Shown: piece by piece, positions 17,026 through 25,127 of the stretch | How the letters are laid out: each line of letters begins with the position of its first letter | How positions within the stretch are numbered: position 1 is the first letter of the stretch | Assembly (NCBI GenBank): GCA_035553515.1 | Contig: DATNDG010000173.1 | Span: 1 to 52,595, forward strand | Source of the DNA: DAHUYF01 sp035553515 | GTDB taxonomy: Bacteria; Pseudomonadota; Alphaproteobacteria; ATCC43930; CGMCC-115725 | Direction: 5' to 3' | Length of the DNA: 52,595 bases | Translations under genes and position numbers: made by a program | Notes under the pieces: generated by a model | The model's input: the letters and a program-made list of their open reading frames with translations, nothing else | What the model was told of the DNA's origin: nothing | Databases searched by the model: none

Positions 17026-17667
17026 TCAGGCCGCGCTCTGGCCGCCGTTCCGCACCAGATCGAAAACCGGCAGGAAGAATTCCGGCTCCTGCGCGCCCGA
17101 CACCGCGTATTGCCGCTCAAAGATGAAGCACGGCACCGCGTTGATGCCGAGGCGGCGGGCGCCACGATCCTCGCCCACCACTTCCTCGCGCGATTCGGGC
17201 CCGGCAAGCCAGGCAGCTGCGGCTGCCGGCTCGAGCCCGGCCTCGCCGGCCAGCGCCACCAGCGTCGGCGGGTCGCCGATGTCGCGGCCCTCGATGAAAT
17301 AGGCGCTGAACAGCGCTTCGACCACCGCATCGGCGCGATCCTGCCCGGCCGCGTAGCGGATCAGCCGGTGCGCGTGCTGGGTGTTGGGCGTGCGGCGAAT
17401 GCGATCGAAAGCGAAGGGAATGCCCACCGTCGCGCCGGCCTCGCTGACGCTGGCATAAATGCGGTCGGCATGCGCGTCGTCGCCGAACTTCGCGGCAAGA
17501 TAGGCACGCCGCTCCATGCCCTCCTCGGGCATGTCCGGATTGAGCTGGAACGGCCGCCAGGTGATCTCGGGCTCGATCTCCGGCCGCAGCGCCAGCGCCC
17601 GCCCGAGCCGGCGCTTGCCGATGAAGCACCAGGGGCAGATGACATCCGACACAATATCGATATGCAT
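17026..17667 (-). CDS. DsbA family oxidoreductase (FrnE / 2-hydroxychromene-2-carboxylate isomerase-like)
   Basis: The protein has 213 residues. The thioredoxin-fold active site CPWC is at residues 11-14 (VSDVICPWCFIGKRRL), with the helical insert and the cis-Pro loop GINAVPCFIFERQYAVSGAQ near the C-terminus. This is the FrnE subgroup, generally cytosolic and active on disulfides or in stress; there is no signal peptide, so it should not act on the exported two-Cys proteins encoded just before it. The ATG at 17667 fits the conserved N-terminus. It is convergent with the Gly/Ala gene pair and divergent from the SDR operon. Confidence 0.9.
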   Translation of the reverse strand: MHIDIVSDVICPWCFIGKRRLGRALALRPEIEPEITWRPFQLNPDMPEEGMERRAYLAAKFGDDAHADRIYASVSEAGATVGIPFAFDRIRRTPNTQHAHRLIRYAAGQDRADAVVEALFSAYFIEGRDIGDPPTLVALAGEAGLEPAAAAAWLAGPESREEVVGEDRGARRLGINAVPCFIFERQYAVSGAQEPEFFLPVFDLVRNGGQSAA

Positions 17668-17765
17668 GGCAGGCCTCCGTGCTTGCTGCCGGGCGCGCCG
17701 GCAGCCTTGACGCTGCCTTCGACGGCTACAAGGATGGCGCGCCACAAGGGGAGGGACAAGCGTCG

Positions 17766-18530
17766 ATGGCGAATTTTGATCTGGCCGGCCGCGTCGCCCT
17801 GGTGACCGGCGCATCGGCCGGCCTCGGCCGCCACTTCGCCGGGGTGTTGGCACGCGCCGGCGCCGCGGTGGCGCTGGCTGCCCGCCGACGCGACCTGCTG
17901 GACGAGGCGATGCGCGAGATCGGAGCAGCGGGCGGTCGAGCCGCGGCGGTGATCTGCGATGTCAGCGACGCCGCCAGCGTGCGCGAGGCCGTGGCGGCGG
18001 CGGAAGCGGCGTTGGGCCCCATCGACATCCTGGTCAACAACGCCGGCATCGCCATCTCCAAGCCGCTGCTCGAGCATAGCGAGACCGACTGGGATCGCGT
18101 CGTCGATACCAACCTCAAGGGCGCGTGGTTGCTGTCGCGCGAACTCGCCGAGCGCTGGGTGAAGGCCGGCCGCGGCGGCCGGATCATCAACATTGCCTCG
18201 CTGCTGGCGCTGCGGCCGATCCGCCATGTGCCGAGCTATTGCGCGGCGAAGGCGGGGCTTGCCCATCTCACCCACACCATGGCGATGGAACTGGCGCGCA
18301 AAGACATCACGGTGAACGCCATTGCGCCGGGCTACTTCGAGACGGATATGAACCGCGGCTTCCTGCACAGCGAAGTCGGCCAGGCACTGATCGCGCGCAT
18401 CCCGATCGGCCGTTCCGGCCGGGCGGAGGATCTCGATGGCGCGCTGCTGCTGCTCGCCTCCGACGCCGGCGCCTATATCACCGGCGCCGTCATCCCGGTC
18501 GATGGCGGCCACGCGGTGGCGGCAGTGTGA
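17766..18530 (+). CDS. SDR family oxidoreductase (first gene of an SDR-phosphotransferase-DUF6285 operon)
   Basis: The protein has 254 residues, a classical short-chain dehydrogenase: NAD(P)-binding TGASAGLGRH (residues 14-23), NNAG (91-94), catalytic Ser145, Tyr158 and Lys162 (SYCAAKAG). The substrate is unknown. Acyl-CoA-type substrates are plausible because phosphotransferase-DUF6285 pairs usually travel with acyl-CoA metabolism genes. GGGAGGGAC precedes the ATG at 17766. The stop overlaps the GTG of the next gene as GTGA, so translation is coupled. Confidence 0.88.
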   Translation: MANFDLAGRVALVTGASAGLGRHFAGVLARAGAAVALAARRRDLLDEAMREIGAAGGRAAAVICDVSDAASVREAVAAAEAALGPIDILVNNAGIAISKPLLEHSETDWDRVVDTNLKGAWLLSRELAERWVKAGRGGRIINIASLLALRPIRHVPSYCAAKAGLAHLTHTMAMELARKDITVNAIAPGYFETDMNRGFLHSEVGQALIARIPIGRSGRAEDLDGALLLLASDAGAYITGAVIPVDGGHAVAAV

Positions 18531-19540
18531 GTCTGCCGCAAGACGCGGCGGCGCTTGCCCGCTATCTGCGCGAGGCGACGGGGGCGCGCCAGGCCAGCAT
18601 CAGGGAGCTCCGGCGCTTGCCGGAGGGCGCGGTTCAGGAGAATTGGCGCGTCGAGGTCGAGTTCGCGGGCGGCGATCTCGACGGCTCTCGCAGCTTGGTG
18701 CTGCGCAAGGACGCCGCTACCTCGCTCGGCCTCGGTCTCGATCGCGCCGGAGAATTTCAAGTGGCGCGCACGGCGCATGCTGCCGGAGTGAGCACGCCGG
18801 AGCCGCTGCTGCTCTGCACCGAGCGGACGGTCATCGGCTCGCCTTTCTTCGTCATGCGGCGGATCTCCGGCGAAGCGGCGCCGCAGCGCATCGTCTCGGG
18901 CGCGCTCGGCGGCGAGCGCACCGACCTCGCTGCGGCGCTGGCGCGGGAGATGGCGGCGATCCACGCGGTCGCGCCTCCCTGTGCCACTCTCGCTTGCCTC
19001 GGTGCGCCGCCCGCCGACGCGGCCGGGGCGCGGCTTGCCCAATGCGCGGGTCTCCTCGCTGATGATCCAGAGCCGCATCCGGTGGCGGAGTGGGGCCTGC
19101 GCTGGCTCGACCGCCATCGCCCGCCACCCGCGGCGCCGGTACTTTGCCATGGTGACTTCCGCACCGGGAATTTTCTTGCCGATGATCGCGGACTGACCGC
19201 CATCCTCGATTGGGAATTCGCCGGCTGGAGCGATCCCGATGAAGACATCGGCTGGTTCTGCCTCGGCTGCTGGCGCTTCGGCGCCTATGAGCGCGAGGCA
19301 GGCGGCATCGTGCCGCGCCCGGTCTTCATCGATGCCTATGAGCGCGCGTCGTGGCGGCGCATCGATCCGGCGCGGCTGCGCTGGTGGGAGACGATGGCGG
19401 CGCTGCGCTGGCTCGCCCTCGCCTTGCGCCAACGCGACCGCGCACTCATCGGCGGCGAGCTGTCGCTCGACCTCGCGCTGACCGGGCGGCGCGTTGCCGA
19501 ATGCGAGTTCGAGATCCTGAAGCTTACGGGAGCGCTCTGA
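18527..19540 (+). CDS. Phosphotransferase family protein (APH/ACAD10-like kinase fold)
   Basis: The protein has 337 residues. The aminoglycoside-phosphotransferase fold shows the catalytic loop CHGDFRTGNFLADD and the metal-binding ILDWEFAGWSDPDEDIGWF, at about residues 205-240. Proteins of this group next to acyl-CoA dehydrogenases and SDRs are thought to phosphorylate hydroxyacyl-CoA-type metabolites rather than antibiotics, as described for human ACAD10/11; that role is inferred here. The GTG at 18527 overlaps the SDR stop. The frame is open further upstream inside the SDR gene, but that part is unconserved. Confidence 0.88.
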   Translation: MSLPQDAAALARYLREATGARQASIRELRRLPEGAVQENWRVEVEFAGGDLDGSRSLVLRKDAATSLGLGLDRAGEFQVARTAHAAGVSTPEPLLLCTERTVIGSPFFVMRRISGEAAPQRIVSGALGGERTDLAAALAREMAAIHAVAPPCATLACLGAPPADAAGARLAQCAGLLADDPEPHPVAEWGLRWLDRHRPPPAAPVLCHGDFRTGNFLADDRGLTAILDWEFAGWSDPDEDIGWFCLGCWRFGAYEREAGGIVPRPVFIDAYERASWRRIDPARLRWWETMAALRWLALALRQRDRALIGGELSLDLALTGRRVAECEFEILKLTGAL

Positions 19541-19881
19541 TGCGCGACAGGCCCGATGGCGCAAGCTTGCGCGCGCTTGCCGAGCAGGCGGCAGAGCGCG
19601 GCGAGGCGCCGGAGCTCGTGGCACGCGCTCGCGCCATCGCGGCGCGCGAGGCGGCGGCGGGGGCCGCACCGGTCGAAGCGATCCGCAGGGAGCTCGCAGG
19701 GCGCTGGGGCGAGGGGAGCATCGAGGAGCTGCTGCGCCGTCTCGCCGAGGCCATTCGCGCCGGGGCCTTCGATGCGCCGGGGCCGGAGCAGAGAGCGCTT
19801 CACCGAGCGCTTGGCGCCATCACGGAGCAGAAGCTCGCCGAGAGCAACCCCGACTATCTCGCCGCGGCACGGCGCCGCTGA
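19540..19881 (+). CDS. DUF6285 domain-containing protein
   Basis: The protein has 113 residues, mostly helical, with ALAEQAAERG..., a REAAAGAAPVEAIRRELAG linker and the C-terminal ALGAITEQKLAESNPDYLA. It matches DUF6285 proteins, which I know as partners of APH-like phosphotransferases in Proteobacteria. The ATG at 19540 shares its A with the TGA of the phosphotransferase (TGATG), which supports a stoichiometric partner. No catalytic motif is visible; a regulatory or accessory subunit is a guess. Confidence 0.8.
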   Translation: MRDRPDGASLRALAEQAAERGEAPELVARARAIAAREAAAGAAPVEAIRRELAGRWGEGSIEELLRRLAEAIRAGAFDAPGPEQRALHRALGAITEQKLAESNPDYLAAARRR

Positions 19882-19885
19882 GCGG

Positions 19886-20809
19886 TTACTCCCAGAACGG
19901 TTTCACGCGGTGCAGGGCTCGGGCGGACGCGGGAAATTGCCGGCCGGCGGCGGCGATGTCATGCGCGAGCCAGCCCGCGACCAGCGGCTGAGCCGCAGGT
20001 GCCGCGTCGAGCTCGCGGAGCAGGGCCTCGCCCACCAGCGCATCGTTCATGCGTCCCATCAGATCCTGCAGCTCGATCAGCCGCCGCAGATATTTCTTCG
20101 CGGCACCCTCATCGAATAAAGATTTAAGAAGTTCAGAAGGGTAACGGAGTTTTTTCACGCGTATGCGGAGCTGATGGAAGCCGGCCTGGTCGGCGAGATC
20201 GGCGGTCTTGAGGCGCTTTCTGAGCTGGCGGTGGCGCTTGGCCAGCAGCCGGGCCGCGAAGTCACGCAGCGGCATCTCCCATTGTTCGACGCTTTGCACC
20301 TCCGGCTGCCGCAGCCAGCTCGACCCGACGATTGCCGCCTCCACCGCGGCAAAGCTCTCCTGCAGCGACGGGCCGGGCACCGACCGGCGTCGCGCCATGC
20401 GTGCCAACCGCTCAAGCTCCGCGAGACCCGCCGCCTGCGGCATCGCCTCGCGCAGCGGCGCCACGCACTGGACGAGAAAGACATCCCATTCGCGAGCGCG
20501 CCCATAGCGCTGCGCAATCGCGCGAAGCTGGCCGCCCAGCGCGCCCCGCTCGGCCTCGGGCAGCGCATCGGCGAAGGCGGACAGGATGGAGCGCAGCCGG
20601 CGCAGGCCGACGCGGAAGCGGTGAACGGCTTCGGCGTTCGGCCGAGCGGCGGCGCTGCTCCGCGCTCTGAGCGCCTCCAGCGCTCCAGCGAGCATCTCCT
20701 GCAATCCTTCGCCGACGGCAAGGTCGGCGGCGAGATCGATGCGGCGACCGCGCGCCACCGTCTCCGCCATTCCGCTTGGCCCCCGTTTGATAACCGCCGG
20801 CCGGTCCAT
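19886..20809 (-). CDS. CHAD domain-containing protein
   Basis: The protein has about 307 residues. The CHAD (conserved histidine alpha-helical) domain fills most of it: VHRFRVGLRRLRSIL begins the domain, and FHQLRIRVKKLRYPSELL is its second repeat with the conserved His and basic residues. CHAD domains bind polyphosphate, and CHAD proteins often sit on polyP granules. No CYTH triphosphatase domain is fused here. The start is uncertain: ATG at 20809 is used, ATG at 20770 (better spaced G-rich sequence) and TTG at 20875 are alternatives. It is convergent with DUF6285, four bases away. Confidence 0.88.
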   Translation of the reverse strand: MDRPAVIKRGPSGMAETVARGRRIDLAADLAVGEGLQEMLAGALEALRARSSAAARPNAEAVHRFRVGLRRLRSILSAFADALPEAERGALGGQLRAIAQRYGRAREWDVFLVQCVAPLREAMPQAAGLAELERLARMARRRSVPGPSLQESFAAVEAAIVGSSWLRQPEVQSVEQWEMPLRDFAARLLAKRHRQLRKRLKTADLADQAGFHQLRIRVKKLRYPSELLKSLFDEGAAKKYLRRLIELQDLMGRMNDALVGEALLRELDAAPAAQPLVAGWLAHDIAAAGRQFPASARALHRVKPFWE

Positions 20810-20946
20810 TTGCGCCGTCCGGTTCCCTCGTTCTGACGGGTCGAGAGTCTTACCGATACTGCCGCCGGGCGGCAAGCTTACGCCGTTCCGGTTTGACGAC
20901 GCCTGCCACGGCTTGCATTCTCGCGGGCTCAGCCGAGAGGAAGCCC

Positions 20947-21882
20947 ATGAAACCGGACATCGTCCTTGTCGTTCCGATCTATGCCGCGGCGGTCGACAGC
21001 CTCGACCGCGAATTCACCATGCATCGGCTCTGGCAGGCGAAACACCGCTCGGCTTTCCTGGAAGAGATCAGCGGTCGCGTGCGCGCCATCGCCACAGGAC
21101 CCGGGCGGGTCGATGCCGCACTGATGGATGCGCTGCCGAAGACGGAGATCATCGCGACGCAAAGCGTCGGCGTCGACCACATCGATCTCGCTGCCGCCAA
21201 GGCGCGCGGTATTGTCGTCACCAACACGCCGGACGTGCTCACCGATGATGTCTCCGATCTCGCCATGGCGCTGGTGCTGGCGGTGGCCCGGCGGATCGTG
21301 CCGGGCGACCGCCATGTGCGCGACGGCAAATGGCTGCAGGGAAACCTGCCGCTCGCGACCAAGGTCGGCGGCGCGACCATGGGCATCGTCGGTCTTGGCC
21401 GCATCGGGCAGACCATCGCCAAGCGTGCCGAAGCCTTCGGCATGAAGATCGTCTATCACGGGCCGCGCGCGAAGCCGGGCGTCTCCTACCGCTTCTATCC
21501 CGATCTCGTCGAGATGGCCGGAGCGGTCGACTATCTCATGGTGAGCTGCCCGGGCGGCAGCGGCACGCGCAATCTCGTCAATGCCGCGGTGCTGAAGGCG
21601 CTCGGCGCCAAGGGCGTGCTCGTCAACATCTCGCGGGGCTCGGTGATCGACGAGCCGGCGATGGTCGAAATGCTGCAGAACGGCAGCCTCGGCGGGGCCG
21701 GGCTCGACGTCTTCGTCGATGAGCCGCGCGTGCCGGCGTCGCTCTTCGCTCTCGAAAACGTCGTGCTTCAGCCGCATGTCGGCAGCGCCACCCATGCGAC
21801 GCGCGGCGCCATGGGTCAGCTCGTCGTCGATAATCTGAAGGCGCATTTCGCAGGAAAGCCGCTGCTGACCCAGGTGGTGTGA
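20947..21882 (+). CDS. D-isomer-specific 2-hydroxyacid dehydrogenase
   Basis: The protein has 311 residues. The NAD(P)-binding motif is GIVGLGRIGQTIAKR (about 146-160); catalytic Arg230 (NISRGSVID), Glu259 (VDEP) and His277 (LQPHVGSAT) are in place. Substrates in the family include glyoxylate, hydroxypyruvate and other 2-keto acids; the glyoxylate/hydroxypyruvate reductase group is the closest by feel, but the substrate is not proven. GAGGAAGCCC precedes the ATG at 20947. It stands alone on this strand. Confidence 0.92.
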   Translation: MKPDIVLVVPIYAAAVDSLDREFTMHRLWQAKHRSAFLEEISGRVRAIATGPGRVDAALMDALPKTEIIATQSVGVDHIDLAAAKARGIVVTNTPDVLTDDVSDLAMALVLAVARRIVPGDRHVRDGKWLQGNLPLATKVGGATMGIVGLGRIGQTIAKRAEAFGMKIVYHGPRAKPGVSYRFYPDLVEMAGAVDYLMVSCPGGSGTRNLVNAAVLKALGAKGVLVNISRGSVIDEPAMVEMLQNGSLGGAGLDVFVDEPRVPASLFALENVVLQPHVGSATHATRGAMGQLVVDNLKAHFAGKPLLTQVV

Positions 21883-21892
21883 GTGGAGCCGC

Positions 21893-22675
21893 TCAGCGCG
21901 CCCGGCGCTTCACCGGCCGGACCTTCGCTTTGGAGCGCTTCAGCCTGGCGGGAGCTTCGGCCCGGCGCGCGATCCGCGTGCCCGGGCGCGGGTGGCCCTC
22001 CCCGCGGGTGCCGCGCTCCTTCATGCGCCAGCTTTTCCGGTCGCCGAGATCGTTGAAGATTGCGTAGCTGCCGGGGCGCAGCGCGAGCGGTTTGCCGATC
22101 CGCCGCATGTGATCGAAGCGTGTGCCCCGCGGCGGACGCTCGGCCTCAAACCAGGCCGGATGAAGGAAGTTCGACACCCAGACGCCGTCGATGCGGTAGC
22201 GGTCCGATCGGCAGGGATCGCAGACCTCGTAGCCGTAGAGCCGGCCCGGCTTCGGCTGCTTGATCACCGCGGCAAGATTGATATAGGGGTCGATCAGCAT
22301 CTCGAGCAGCTCATGGCTCAGCACGACCGACCAGGGCGTACCGTCGCCCTGCGCGCTCTGGACGAAGGCCTTGCCGAGCGGCAGTCCCGCCCGCGTAACG
22401 TCGTGATAGCCGAGATCATCGGCGCGGTCGGAAGTGTCGTGCAGCGTCAGCCACCAGGCATTGCGCGGCAGCGCCTCGCCCTGCGGCACGACGCTGAGCT
22501 CGGCGGTGATTCCCCACACCGGCGTGAAATCTCGCGCCAACTGCTTCTGGAGCGCTTTCACGGTGCGGACGAGGGCGCTCTCCGAAATGTCACGATCGTC
22601 TTTGGTGCAGTCGATCACCGCGATCCGGATCGGCGCGCCCTGCCGCTGCGCCGGTTTTCGCCGTCTTGCCGCCAT
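21893..22675 (-). CDS. Hypothetical protein with HELLE metal-site-like motif
   Basis: The protein has 260 residues. A central segment VVLSHELLEMLIDPY looks like a zincin-type metal site, but with Glu where the second His of HExxH would be. Three Cys (one in the N-terminal AVIDCTKD, two in YEVCDPCRSD) and the WVSNFLHPAWF segment are notable. The C-terminal 50 residues are very rich in Arg/Lys. I recall uncharacterised bacterial proteins with a SHE-LE--DP core, but no function. It is the last gene of a kdgK / DUF6614 / this-gene minus-strand run, 33 nt after DUF6614. Confidence 0.7.
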   Translation of the reverse strand: MAARRRKPAQRQGAPIRIAVIDCTKDDRDISESALVRTVKALQKQLARDFTPVWGITAELSVVPQGEALPRNAWWLTLHDTSDRADDLGYHDVTRAGLPLGKAFVQSAQGDGTPWSVVLSHELLEMLIDPYINLAAVIKQPKPGRLYGYEVCDPCRSDRYRIDGVWVSNFLHPAWFEAERPPRGTRFDHMRRIGKPLALRPGSYAIFNDLGDRKSWRMKERGTRGEGHPRPGTRIARRAEAPARLKRSKAKVRPVKRRAR

Positions 22676-22708
22676 GTCCCCCTCCGTGGCCGCATCCGGC
22701 GGCCGCTC

Positions 22709-23059
22709 TCAGAACTTTTCCTCGCCCTTGCTCCGCACCGCGTCCGGAAAGTCGCGATAGAGGGCGAAGGTCGCTTCGCTGACCATTGAATTTACTGCAA
22801 AATGAAGTCCTTCGATCGGATCGCGCCGGGCCGCGACCCCGGTGAAGGCGCGGTCGAGCTGCGCGAGATCGCGGATCTCGATCATGAGGTGGAAGTCGCC
22901 GAGCTCGCGCGGACCGAGCCCGAGCTTGCGCCGGGTGAGCCGCCAGCCTTCGATCAATCCCTGCTCGCGAAGATGACCGAGATAGGCGGCAACGTGATCG
23001 CCGAACTCGGTGTCGCGCGTACCGGGCTTGAGGTTGCACCAGACGTGATAGATGTCCAT
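22709..23059 (-). CDS. DUF6614 family protein
   Basis: The protein has 116 residues, a ferredoxin-like small-domain pattern: MDIYHVWCNLKPG, a central FHLMIEIRDLAQLDRAF, and the end ALYRDFPDAVRSKGEEKF. This fits my recollection of DUF6614, a family of unknown function common in Alphaproteobacteria. GAGGA lies eight bases before the ATG at 23059. It starts 10 nt after kdgK ends, so they are probably cotranscribed. Confidence 0.8.
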   Translation of the reverse strand: MDIYHVWCNLKPGTRDTEFGDHVAAYLGHLREQGLIEGWRLTRRKLGLGPRELGDFHLMIEIRDLAQLDRAFTGVAARRDPIEGLHFAVNSMVSEATFALYRDFPDAVRSKGEEKF

Positions 23060-23069
23060 GGAGCCATCC

Positions 23070-23984
23070 TCACAGCGCTTCGGGCATGGCGGCGCGCGGA
23101 ATGATCGCGCCGCGATACTGTATCACGGTACCGGCCAGCCGATGCCCGGCAAGCGCCGCTGCTGCCGGCGAGGCCCCAGCGAGGCGCGCGCTCAGATAGG
23201 CCGCGTTGAAAGCGTCGCCGGCCGCCGTGGTGTCCACCGGCACGACGGGCACGGGCACCGGCACGACGGTGCCGTCTCCCAGGCGACAGCCGGCGGCGCC
23301 GGATTTGACGCAGACTTCGGCGCCGCGCCCGGTATAGCGGGCGAGCGTCTCGGAGACCGAGGCATCGCCCCAGAGCGCCTGCTCGTCCTCGAAGGTGGGC
23401 AGCGCCATGTCGATGACGTCGAGGAACGGCGCGATCGCATCGCGCGCCGCGGTACGGTCGGCCCAGCCGGCCGGGCGATAATTGCTGTCGAAAGCGATTA
23501 GCCTGCCGGCGGCGCGCGCCGCTGCGAGCGCCTGGCGAAAGCGCTCGCGCGCCGGCGGCGCCAGGATCGAGAGTGTGATCGCGGTGAAATAGAGCACATC
23601 ATAGGCGGCGAGCCGGTCGAGCAGCCTCTCGGCCGCGCCGCCGCCGAAGAGCTCGCGCGCCGCTGCCGCCGAGCGGTAGTAGAAAAAGCGCCGCTCGCCA
23701 TCGGCCGCGGTGCGGATGAGATAGAGCCCCGGCAGCTTGCCCGGCAGTCGCGCCACCGCTTGCGTACCGACGCCCTCCGCCCGCCAGGCGGCGAGCATCG
23801 CATCGCTGTAGGGATCGTCGCCGAGCGCGGTGACGTAGTCGACGGCGAGCCGATCGGAAGAATTGAGGCGGGCGAGATAGAGCGCCGTGTTGTAGCTGTC
23901 GCCGGCGAAGCCGAACTCGAGCAGCTCTGCGTCCCGATGCCGCAGCTCGATCATGCATTCGCCGATGGACGCGAGTCGCCTCAT
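23070..23984 (-). CDS. kdgK: 2-dehydro-3-deoxygluconokinase (PfkB family sugar kinase)
   Basis: The protein has 304 residues. It has the PfkB fold with N-terminal IGECMIEL and GGD-like FGFAGDSYNTALYLARL, YYRSAAAAREL in the lid, and the C-terminal anion-hole motif DTTAAGDAFNAAYLS. KDG kinase phosphorylates 2-keto-3-deoxygluconate to KDPG in the cytosol. The assignment rests on the GDSYNTA motif, the ribokinase-type DTTAAGD and the divergent eda gene, which makes the KDPG aldolase. Other PfkB sugar specificities are possible. No edd, zwf or pgl is in the window. Confidence 0.85.
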   Translation of the reverse strand: MRRLASIGECMIELRHRDAELLEFGFAGDSYNTALYLARLNSSDRLAVDYVTALGDDPYSDAMLAAWRAEGVGTQAVARLPGKLPGLYLIRTAADGERRFFYYRSAAAARELFGGGAAERLLDRLAAYDVLYFTAITLSILAPPARERFRQALAAARAAGRLIAFDSNYRPAGWADRTAARDAIAPFLDVIDMALPTFEDEQALWGDASVSETLARYTGRGAEVCVKSGAAGCRLGDGTVVPVPVPVVPVDTTAAGDAFNAAYLSARLAGASPAAAALAGHRLAGTVIQYRGAIIPRAAMPEAL

Positions 23985-24067
23985 TCTGTCCTCTTGCCGA
24001 CCGACGCTGTTGCTCTACTCTCTCCGTTGCCCGCTCTGGCAGGCGGCGTCAAGGCGGAAGGAGCGCC

Positions 24068-24688
24068 ATGCACGCGATCTTCCAAGGCACGACCGTCATT
24101 CCCGTCGTCACCATCGGGCGCGCCGTTGACGCCGTGCCGCTGGCGACGGCGCTGCTGCGCGCGGGGTTGCGCGTGGTCGAAGTGACCCTCAGGACCCCCG
24201 AGGCCGCCGGGGCCATCCGCGAAATCGCCCGGCGTGTGCCCGACGTGATCGTCGGGGCCGGAACGGTGCTGACCGGCGCGGATGTGACCCGAGCGGTCGA
24301 AGCCGGTGCGCGTTTTCTGGTGAGCCCCGGGCTGACGCCCGACCTTGTCGCCGCCGGACTCGCCAGCGAGCTGCCTTATGTTCCGGGCGCGGTGACGCCC
24401 TCGGAAGTGATCGCGGCGCGCGAACATGGCTTCTCGCTCCTCAAATTCTTTCCGGCGGCGGCATCGGGCGGCACCGAAGCGCTGCGTCAGCTCGCCCCGG
24501 TTTTTCCCGGCATCGCCTTCTGCCCCACCGGCGGCGTCGGCGAGGCGAATGCGACCGAATACCTCTCGCTGCCCAACGTGCCGATGGTCGGCGGCAGCTG
24601 GATGGCCTCGAGCGATGCCATCGCCGCCGGCGACTGGGCCGGCATCGAGGAGCGTGCGCGCCGGGCGGTGCGGCTGAAGCCGCGCTGA
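24068..24688 (+). CDS. eda: 2-dehydro-3-deoxy-phosphogluconate aldolase (KDPG/KHG aldolase)
   Basis: The protein has 206 residues and a class I aldolase TIM barrel. Catalytic Glu38 is in VVEVTLRTP, the Schiff-base Lys126 in LLKFFPA, and the phosphate-binding CPTGGV lies near residue 158. It splits KDPG to pyruvate and glyceraldehyde-3-phosphate. It is divergent from kdgK across an 83-nt gap that must hold both promoters. AAGGAG precedes the ATG. A perfect palindrome with a T run ends the gene. Confidence 0.95.
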   Translation: MHAIFQGTTVIPVVTIGRAVDAVPLATALLRAGLRVVEVTLRTPEAAGAIREIARRVPDVIVGAGTVLTGADVTRAVEAGARFLVSPGLTPDLVAAGLASELPYVPGAVTPSEVIAAREHGFSLLKFFPAAASGGTEALRQLAPVFPGIAFCPTGGVGEANATEYLSLPNVPMVGGSWMASSDAIAAGDWAGIEERARRAVRLKPR

Positions 24689-24705
24689 GCCGCGGCTCAG
24701 CTTTT
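24684..24705 (+). terminator. Rho-independent-type terminator between convergent eda and lipoprotein gene
   Basis: GCTGAGCC-GC-GGCTCAGC (24684-24701) is a perfect 18-bp palindrome followed by TTTT. It contains both stop codons: TGA of eda (24686-24688) and, on the other strand, TGA of the lipoprotein gene (24697-24699). The T run is on the plus side only, so it should act mainly on eda transcripts. The hairpin loop would be minimal. Confidence 0.6.
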
Positions 24706-25080
24706 CACCTTGTAGCCGTTGTTGCGCAAGCACTGATCGACGAATTGCTTTTCGTCGATGGGACCCTGCACGTGACTGACGCCGACGCCGGTGCCGACCA
24801 CGGCGCCGGAAATCGTACCGTAGCTGGTGGAAAGCCCGATATTGCCGGCGCTCAGCATGCCGAGGCTCGAGCCGAGGGCGCCGCCGACGCCCGCGCCGAG
24901 GATCGCGCCCGCCAGCACCGGGCCATAGCGGTCGCGCTCGGCCACCTTCTTGCAGTCGAAGAGATCGATCTCGAAGCGCGCCTTGTTGACGCCGGTGAGG
25001 TCGACATCGGGGCGATAGGTGCTGCTCGGCGCGCAGCCCGCGGCGGTCAGGCAGAGAAACGGGATCAAGGCGACGCGCAT
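24697..25080 (-). CDS. Glycine-zipper lipoprotein-like exported protein
   Basis: The protein has 127 residues. A short signal sequence ending in a lipobox-like LTAAGC (Cys about residue 16) is followed by a polar stretch with DLFDCKKVA. Then comes a Gly-rich hydrophobic hairpin (GPVLAGAILGAGVGGALG and GTISGAVVGTGVGVSHV), typical of glycine-zipper proteins. The C-terminus QFVDQCLRNNGYKV is the frequent ending of such small envelope proteins. Its role is unknown. The ATG at 25080 was chosen because it starts the signal peptide. Confidence 0.75.
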   Translation of the reverse strand: MRVALIPFLCLTAAGCAPSSTYRPDVDLTGVNKARFEIDLFDCKKVAERDRYGPVLAGAILGAGVGGALGSSLGMLSAGNIGLSTSYGTISGAVVGTGVGVSHVQGPIDEKQFVDQCLRNNGYKVKS

Positions 25081-25127
25081 TGGGGAATTGTCGCCGGACC
25101 CGCCTCGTGCCGTCAACCGCGCGGCGT

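Noticed and set aside
17026..17667. DsbA-like protein as disulfide maker for the two-Cys Gly/Ala proteins
   Set aside because: It has no signal peptide and belongs to the cytosolic FrnE group, while the two-Cys proteins are exported.
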